The notes beneath the pieces were generated by a model that was not told the DNA's origin, did not search any database, and was given only the letters and a program-made list of their open reading frames with translations. Of a stretch of DNA of 64,000 nucleotides, positions 51,301 through 60,600 are shown piece by piece. The stretch comes from Apostichopus japonicus (taxonomy: Eukaryota; Echinodermata; Holothuroidea; Aspidochirotida; Stichopodidae). Made by a program: the position numbers and the translations under genes. Each line of letters opens with the position of its first letter. Within the stretch, counting starts at the first letter, position 1. The stretch is taken from contig NC_092577.1 of NCBI RefSeq assembly GCF_037975245.1, positions 3,925,501 through 3,989,500 of the forward strand. The letters run 5' to 3'.

Positions 51301-54300
51301 TGTCTATATATTATACTGAAGTAACTTAACTGAGACCTAGTAAGTATTATATTGTATGCCAGCTACTGTAATCCCTTTAAGTTTTTGTAAACTAATGTTT
51401 ACTTGTGTCGGTTTAACATCATGTCAGAATTCCAAGTCCTGTTGAGATACCGTTGTTTATTATCCTTGGTATCGAGAGTTGTCATTAGAGAATGAACCGA
51501 CGGATGTCAATGTTTGGATTTGGATGACTAACCGCATTGTCTCCATACATACTATATCATTATATATATATATATATATACAATATATATATATATATAT
51601 ATATATACATACATATACAATGCGGTTAGTCATCCTAGAAATAAAGATTCTTCTGTTTACACGAAACAAAAGAGCGTAAGTAATTTTGTGGACTAAATAA
51701 TTTGGGAAATGTTCGATAAAACGAGTTATTTTTTATGCATTCCATGTCATGTCCTGCCTAAATTATACTAACCTGGCTATCTTCCAAATCATGCAGAGAA
51801 TTGAAGTTACCATATGTTACGCAAGCCATGCAGGTGGCTTTGAAATATCGAAATACGACATTATAAGTAGGTCTGTATCGTGCAAGACGATGCTGTCCGA
51901 AAACAAAGACAATAAGAAAAAAAGTGGAAAACTAAGAACGTTTTAAAACTTAATAATATGTTTACAGATGGCACTTGTTAAATTGTCACTTGGTAAGGCA
52001 TTCCATCGCTAGGGGGTAGAAATATGATCCACAATCGTTCAAGTTATGACAAAACCCGATTATCAAGTTTGTCTCGAATATTCGTTGTACAAAAGTCAGG
52101 TTAGAAGACTGTTATCGGGGTATTAAAGCAACCTTATAACGACAAGTATTATTACAGTTCTAGGCTTCAATTTTTACAATATTTCTTTAATTTAGTTTAT
52201 TAACAACATTATTATTAATGTCATTAATACCATGGGTATTAATTATATGTCGTCATTATCTTGGTGCTGGTTGTACTCCTGTCAAATCAGGGGTAATCGA
52301 CACTGTTTTATTTTCGTCAATTTCTTCACAGTGGTGCTCCTTTAATTCCGCTTCATTTAGTTCGGTACTGAACATTCCTGTCTTAGATAAGGCTTACATG
52401 TTTGAAGTCACGCTCGTTGCGATAACATGTTCATCAAAAGCGATTAACTTTTTCACCTTCTAGATAGATAGTTCTTTTTCCTGATCCTTTTTTTTTTTTT
52501 TTTTTTGTCGGTTATTTGATTCTCTGATTATCTTCACCCGGTTTTTTTTTTTTATATATATATTTTTTTTTTCATTCTGGATCATAATTGATTGAAGTTA
52601 TGACAAGATCATGACAAAATTCTTTACAGCAGAATTTCAAGTTTAAAAAAAAGTAATTATAACATAATAATGAGTCTCATGTCTTGTTACCATGGAAACG
52701 AAAGATCCACGATAGCGGGTTGCCTTTGTATGTGTGTGTGTGTGTGTCGACTGATATTATTGCTTGTGTATGGTGTTGATCTACACCTGTAAGTTATTGA
52801 ATACCACGCGAGAAAGCTTAAGGAACGCCAAACAGATCAACAAAAATGTGATGATGTTTAGGAAAGATATGTCATCATTCTAAAACATAATGTTATCGTA
52901 TCGTGACCTTTAGATTTAGTTAATGCTAGCACTTTCTATTTTTGGGAAGATCATGACATACACGTGACACGCACTTAATAACGTATTTAAGGGACGCCAT
53001 ACAGCTCACCAACTACATTATGATAATATTCTGAAAATTGTGGAAGATATAGCTTACGTAAACTGATGATAAATGTGTTATCTGCAATGGAATACTTAAG
53101 CAACTGTATGGATTTATGTCTTCTGCGTGCAACGGACATAAACCGTATCCCATATGGAAGCAAAAGTCAGGTTAAACTTATTCGCATTCCATATACTTTT
53201 TAGTCGAGAAACACTATACCATTAGCTTTATCCGGATAACATATGTAACTTTGCATGGGCCGACAGGTGACTTTCTTCATCTTGGGATTTAAATCACGTG
53301 ACAATTCACGTTGTCATAGTAACCTTCGATACACTTACTGACAATATCCCTTACAGTACTTCAGCTTGATTGAAGACTTGAATTAATAGTTTGTAGAAGT
53401 AGACATAAATGGGGCAGTGGCGGAGCTAGGGGTATTGGCTTGGGGGCGAGAATAATCTGTAGGGGCGCTTTCCACACTATCTAAGCGGAGCACCCCCGGC
53501 TGGCGCGGAGCGTACAGAAACTTGTTGAGTAAAGATACTCCCTAGATCGTCGGAAATGATCCTTCCCGGGCCTTGCTAATTTGCGAAGGATAAATAGGTG
53601 TCATCGCCATTTTGTCAGAAAATTACACCATCAAAATGTGACAAAATGTCAATAGGTATTTGAGAGCGCAATGAAAAAGTCAATAATCGCGAATAAGTAA
53701 AAAGCTGAAAAAGGCGCCAGCAGTCCATTTGATTCCGTCAGGGGGGGGGGCATCCGCGGGGGGGGGGGGGGGCATCCGCCCCTCTGACTATATGGACGCT
53801 CCGCCACTGAAATGGGGTACACCAGGGTGCATTGCTATAAAGGCCAGTCTGAGAGTAATATTCTTTGGAGCAAGGGGTAAACAAACGACAACGATAGGAC
53901 TGTGAGATTTCCCCCACACTTATGAATGAGTTCTTAACCCAAAGAGATTAACACAATGATCTCCCAGGTTGCGTTCACATTAACTAGATTACATTTATTG
54001 CGTTTCTCACGTTGCCTTTACTTTTTGAGGGTATGATATTGCAAGACATCCTCTCTAGAGGTAGCAACCGAAGACCAGATAAATTCTGGGTTTTTTTTAG
54101 ACATAGATTATCAGAATATCGTAACGATCTCTCAGGGTACCTACATTACCTTCATTGCGATACCTTACTTACCTTACCTCCCCGGTTCGAGTTACTCCCA
54201 GATTAATGTATGTCGTCCAGTTACAGAGCTGTTGACAATTGACAATTCATAATCATGGACGTTAAATATGAATGTAAGAGACTGACTTTGGTCAGCTTGC

Positions 54301-57300
54301 GGCTTTGATAAGCCAATGAGGCTTCTTCGCGAGTTCCTGCTTGCAGGAGGATCTAGTATATATACCTTGACTATGTTTTTATTGTATCGTGCAGGATATC
54401 CTTACAATAGGTAGTGGACGAAGACCAGGTAAAGTAACTAAATACACACTCAGTGGTACTGCAATCCCCGAGGATATTCTGGTCATAGACGGCAGCAAAG
54501 GCTGGCTCAGGTTCACAACGGACGATTCAAACAGGAGAAAGGGGTTCAAACTCACCGTCTACGATTACCCTCTTAACGGTAATTCATAAATATACACAAG
54601 TCAACTGTCTCACAGTAGGAAGGATTTCTCACCCCCTACCCCTTACCCCTCCTCCATTATGTTTCTTCAGTCACTTTGTGTATGAATAGATGATAAGGAA
54701 TTGAAATCAGGGACCCCAACACAGGTGTGAGAGGGGTGGGAGAGGGAGTGGGGTGCATGTGGTGACACAACGCCCGAGTGAAAATCATTGCTTTGAAAAC
54801 TATCAGGGCGATTAAACACACAATTACAGTGGGAAGTCTTAGACGTCTTCAAAAAAAAAGAGACACCACACCATTTGAACCCCATCCCCTCCCCCCACCC
54901 CTACCATTTTCGAGCTAAGAAATAACTTTAAAGATTGATCCATGTACGCAGAGTCCCGTCACCCCATTTCTTATCCGGTATTTAAAGTATATCATTGGTT
55001 GGACAGTACTGTATAGCAAACGTTGTGCAGTGATAATAATGTAATATTAATTAACGTTACTTTGTTTAGATTGTGGCGGTTCATTCGAGGTTCCTCGAGA
55101 TGGCTCTGTAGCGGTAGCTTCCCCGTTGTTTCCATTCCGGGCCTACCGGATTAATCAGCAATGTCTGTGGCTATTTAATATCTCGAATGGTCGTAAACTT
55201 TCCGTTGTCATCGATGATTTTTCATTGAGCTATGATGACATCATGAACGTCGGCTCTGGTACCCGTCCGGCCTACGATTGGTAAGGAACTATAAGATTGT
55301 TCATATGTTACTATAAATAGAGTGTTCGTGAGGGTGTGACAGTGTAAGCCCAACCCTTCCCCCCCCCCCCCCCAAAAAAAAAATCCCCGCGATGTTCTTA
55401 ACTAGCGTAAGACCTACGCAGGGTGATACTTAGCTTGAAATCCCCCACCCTTCCGCCCCGTGTGACGATCTAAATATTTCAAAGGGTTATCAAATTCTTG
55501 TAACCTCACACATGCCATAATTCAATATCAGCTTTCTGTCAAACTTAATATTTGCAAAAGGAATATCGCCCTCTCCAAATGAAAAAATGTCGCCCTCTCT
55601 TAAACATGAATGTCACCCACTATGAAAACTGAATGTCGCCCTCTTTTACTCAGGTATACCAGTATATGATGTTACTGTGCAATCAATAAAAGAGAGCATA
55701 AACACGAAAGTTTTAAACAAAAACTCTTAATAAATTATTATAGGGTTATGCTCATTGATTGTGTGTGGTCTGTTCCTTGGTTATTATTGGATGCCCGATA
55801 GGATTCTTCTTTCTCATTAATTTCTATTGTTTTAGGGACTTGATCATTATTCTATTTTGTAGTACACACCATATTGATATTAATTGGTCACAAAATGTAC
55901 CTCCAGGAAGGTTCCTCCAGGAATCAGTTGATACATATGGTTCAAGTTAGCCATATGTGAGCTACCATATGTTTAGAATTGCAAATTCGTTTTGAGCGAT
56001 TGGTTCCCTGCGAAGAAGGAAGTGTGTTGACCATACGTACCTTAGCAATTATCAATTTTGGACTGGTCAAAATTCGTGCCATATATCTTCGTGTAATACC
56101 ACACACAGTCTCTTATATATCGAGGATGACACTAAGAGCTTTTGCAATGCTGCACTTCACCCTACCCCCCCCCCCCCACCCAACCCTCTGTTTCCCCTCG
56201 CTCTGTCGTATTAGGGGGAAATAGTGACTAACCCCTTCCCTAAACCTCACCCTCACCAACCGACACGTATGGAGGATTTAGACCAATTCCGATTCTCGTC
56301 TGCGCCTACTCAAAAGATGACGATCCAAACCCTCCTTGCAAATAGTGGTTTCTGTGGTCAATATTAAGTTGATTTCATAACTCAATGTCCATGTCGTCGG
56401 GATTAGAAGATTTCAATTGGAGATTTAACACAGTTTTAGAGAAAAGAGTATCCCTCCACGGTGTTACAGGTTACCATCGATGGTATACCAAATGATTATT
56501 GTTGATTTTCTAACTTCCGATTTGTAGATTCACATGAAGAAAAGTTTGGGAACATGTTTTTGTTACATCATTCAGATGGAAAAGTGATCAAATTTCCGCA
56601 ACTAATCCATTATGCTCCACGCGTCACGTAGAACTTGATAACACCAAATGGGTCACAAAAAGGTTAAAACAATAGTTTTCGGTTGCTGAATAGGTACTAA
56701 TAACCAAGGTCTTCTGGTGCATGGCCACATAAAATTATAATGTAAGTGGTTGATATCTTCAAGAACCGATACAAAATGCACACAATCATTGAAGGAACGA
56801 TAATGCAGAGGTGGGGGAGGGGGAGGGGGAGGGGGAGGGGCGCAGGAGGGGCTAGTATCGGTAGGTATCGAAAATTTTATGGGAATAGCAAAGAAAACAG
56901 CGGTGATATGGTAAGGAATGGACTTGCGCCAAGCGTTCCCAAAATGTATCCAAATATGTGCTTCTCTAGTTTTATTAAAGGACGTTTCTCTTTTGAAAGT
57001 TCCCTGTCTGACATCGTAACATGTTGTATATCTGTTATCACATGATGCTCTCATGAACATTCAAATATATTCTATTCCAAAGGTCGAACTACATCATCAA
57101 AGAGGCAACGGGTCCTACTTTGCCGAGACCTAAAAAGTTTTTCGTTGGAAAGAATTCCGTTTGGTTTTACTTCCGGTCAAATGGCGAGAGAGTTGCTAGA
57201 GGCTTCAAGGCTGAGATATTCGACTCCAACCTTTACAGTAAGTTATCGTTAAACACTAATGTTGTTTGTTGTAATTTATTTTAACATGGGAAGAGGATGC

Positions 57301-57566
57301 CACAAAGGTCGTTAGCCGATAGCTGCAGCAGATGAGAAACGCCAGGCGTTAGTTTTCCAGTACACGTGCTGTATTTCGCTAATATACATAATCGGACTTA
57401 ATCAAGTCGATTACTTCAATTGTTCATTACTGTTTTGAAATTCGTTTGAAAACTTTTACCGAATATGCACGTGGAGCAATGTTTGCCACGCAAATTAAAG
57501 TAGTCAAGATCGCAGATTGGTTTTTGGTTCCTTGCTAAAAGCAAAGGAACCTATGCATTCAGGTTG

Positions 57567-57600
<34 letters not shown>

Positions 57601-60600
57601 CGCTCTAGTTTGTATGCACGATAACTCAACAAGGGATTGACTGATCATGATCAAACTTGGTGGGTGGGTGGCCCATAGTGAGTAGATGAACCCTATTGTT
57701 TTTGGTGCCCACAAAGGTCACCAAAGGTCAGTTATGGTCCAAAAACCCAAAATACTAAAACTGCAATAACTCCCAGTGCCAATGTGCGACAAGGTTGATA
57801 TTTTGGGACAAGTTGTGAACTGGTTAGGGAAACATTTTGAAACTTAACGGTCATGTGATCTGAGGTCACCAAAGGTCAATTAATGTTAAAAAACTAGTAT
57901 TTTTGCGATAACTTGAGAACGAAATGTCCGTTAAGGTTGGGAGTTGCTTCAGTGTAATCCAATTGTCGACCCACATCTGGGTGACCCTTGACCTCAATTT
58001 GACCTCTGGTGACCTTTTCATGTTTTGGGGATTTTTACAGTTTCGATGCTATTTTCAGATGTCAAAGGTACCTTCCGATCATAAATATCGATAGGTTGAC
58101 CCCCGTGTGACCTTTGTGTGCGAACTTACATGGGGTCAAAGTTTTCGGTCGGAGTTAGGATAGCTGTACAGACTTGTCGTGTTGATTTTTGGAATCAGCA
58201 GATCAAACTACATTTGAAACCAAGGTCAAAATGTCAAAGGTCACATTAGAAAAAATGTGCTTAGTTTGGGAGAAAACGGGCGAAAAAGAAAATGTTTGGT
58301 TTGATGCTAGATTTGGATATCAAAGGTACCTTCCGATCAAAAATGTCAATGGGTTGACACCCGGGTGACCTTTGTGTGTAAAGTAATACAAGGTCAAAGT
58401 TAATTTTCAGACATTTAATGCAATAACTCCCAGTGCCAAGGTGTAACAAGGTTGATATTTTGGGACAAGTTGCAAATGGTATAGAGGAATATTTTCAAAC
58501 TTAACGGTCATGTGATCCGAGGTCATCAAAGGTCAATTAATGTTAAAAAACTAGTATTTTGGGTGAGAAAATGGGCAAAGAAAAAAATGTTTGAATTTTT
58601 ACAGTTTTGATGCTATATTCACGTCTCACCAATCAAAAATGTCAATAGGTTTTCCCCAGGTGACCTTTGTGTGTGAAGTTATATGAGGTCAAAGTAAATT
58701 TTCAGACATTTAGTGCAATAATTCCCAGTTCCAAGGTGTGACACGGTTGATATTTTGGGACAAGTTGCAAATGGTATAGGGGAATATTTTCAAACTTAAC
58801 GGTCATGTGATCCGAGGTCACCAAAGGTCAATTAATGATAAAAAACTAGTATTTTTGCGATAACTTGAGAACGAATTGTCCGTTAGGGTTGGGAGTTGCT
58901 TCAATTTACTCCAATTGTCGACCCGCATCTGGGTGACCCTTGACCTCAATTTGACCTCTGGTGACCTTGTCATGTTTTGGGGATTTTTACAGTTTCGATG
59001 CTATTTTCAGATGTCAAAGGTACCTTCTGATCATAAATGTCAATGGGTTGACCCCCGTGTGACCTTCGTGTGCGGAGTTATACGAGGTCAAAGTTAATTT
59101 TCAGACATTTAATGAAATAACTCTCAGTTCCAAGGTGTGAGACGGTTGATATTTTGGGACAAGTTGCAAATGGTATAGGGGAATATTTTCAAACTTAACG
59201 GTCATGTGATCCGAGGTCACCAAAGGTCAATTAATGATAAAAAACTAGTATTTTTGTGATAACTTGAGAACGAACTGTCCGTAAGGTTGGGAGTTGCTTC
59301 AATGTAATCCAGTTGTCGACCCGCATCTGGGTGACCCTTGACCTCAATTTGACCTCTGGTGACCTTTTTGTGTTTTGGGGATTTGTACAGTTTCGATGCT
59401 ATTTTCAGATGTCAAAGGTACCTTCTGATCATAAATGTCAATAGGTTGACCCCCGTGTGACCTTCGTGTGCGAAGTTATACGAGGTCAAAGTTAAAAAAT
59501 ATTAATGAGGTCACCGGTCAAACATGAAAAACTCCCAAGTTGCAATAACTTGGCTACTATTTATTGGAATTTCGTCAAACTTGGTATGATGATATTGGTA
59601 GATAGTCTCCACACACTGATGTGTGTTGCAATTGATATCATGCATGTTTATAGGGGGGGGGGGGCTAGCATTATTTTGTTATGAAAAGTTTGTATGCACA
59701 ATAACTCAACAAGGGAATGACCAATCATTACCATACTTGGTGAGTGGGTGGCCCATAGTAAGTAGATTAACCCTGTTGATTTTTGTGCTCATATGAATAT
59801 TAATGAGGTCATGGGGTCAAACGTAAAAAACTCCAAATTGCAATTACTTGGCTACTATTACTAGTCGGAATTTCGTCAAACTTGGTATGATGATAATGGT
59901 AGATAGTCTTCACACACTGATGTGTGTTGCAATTGATATCAGGGCTTAGCATAACTTTGGCAACAAAAGTTTGTGAGCATAAATTACTGTTGTTGTATTA
60001 CGGCTTTGTTAGAAATTTCCCTATGAATGGAACTAATGAACAGCAGCAAGGAACCATGAAATGTTTTCATTCTGGTTATTTTAACTGTTGAATTGTTTAA
60101 TATATTTTCTTCAACCCCACAGAGCCAAAGAAGAAGCCTAAGAAGGGAAAGAGACTACATCCAAATTCAGGTATTTCTACTCAGAATTCTCGAAAATCAC
60201 GCTACCTAGACAAAAAAAAAACTTTTCTCCCTTTTTGGGGGGGCTTTTGCTTTTTACTTACGTTCATAGCCAAAAATCAGTTTAGAGGGCGTGATTGAGA
60301 TACGTCAAAGAAGCTTTCTGGTCGGTTAACAACCAGACGCAGGTGGGTAACATTTAGTCGCTAAACCATATGTCACTTTGAATATGTCACGCTATATGTG
60401 TGAAGGGATTGTGCAATTAGTTTGCCCAGAAGTTTTCGTCAGAGATTTCTTCAAGGAATTCTCGGTTCAGCCTGTCCAGTTTATGACAGCGCCTCTCTGT
60501 TGATTTAGGGCGTGGCTGATGATCCCCTCTGCAGAAATTTGCACAGGGTAGCGATAGCCCCCACTAGCCTCCGTGATGGAAAATGAGAACTATGGAGAAA

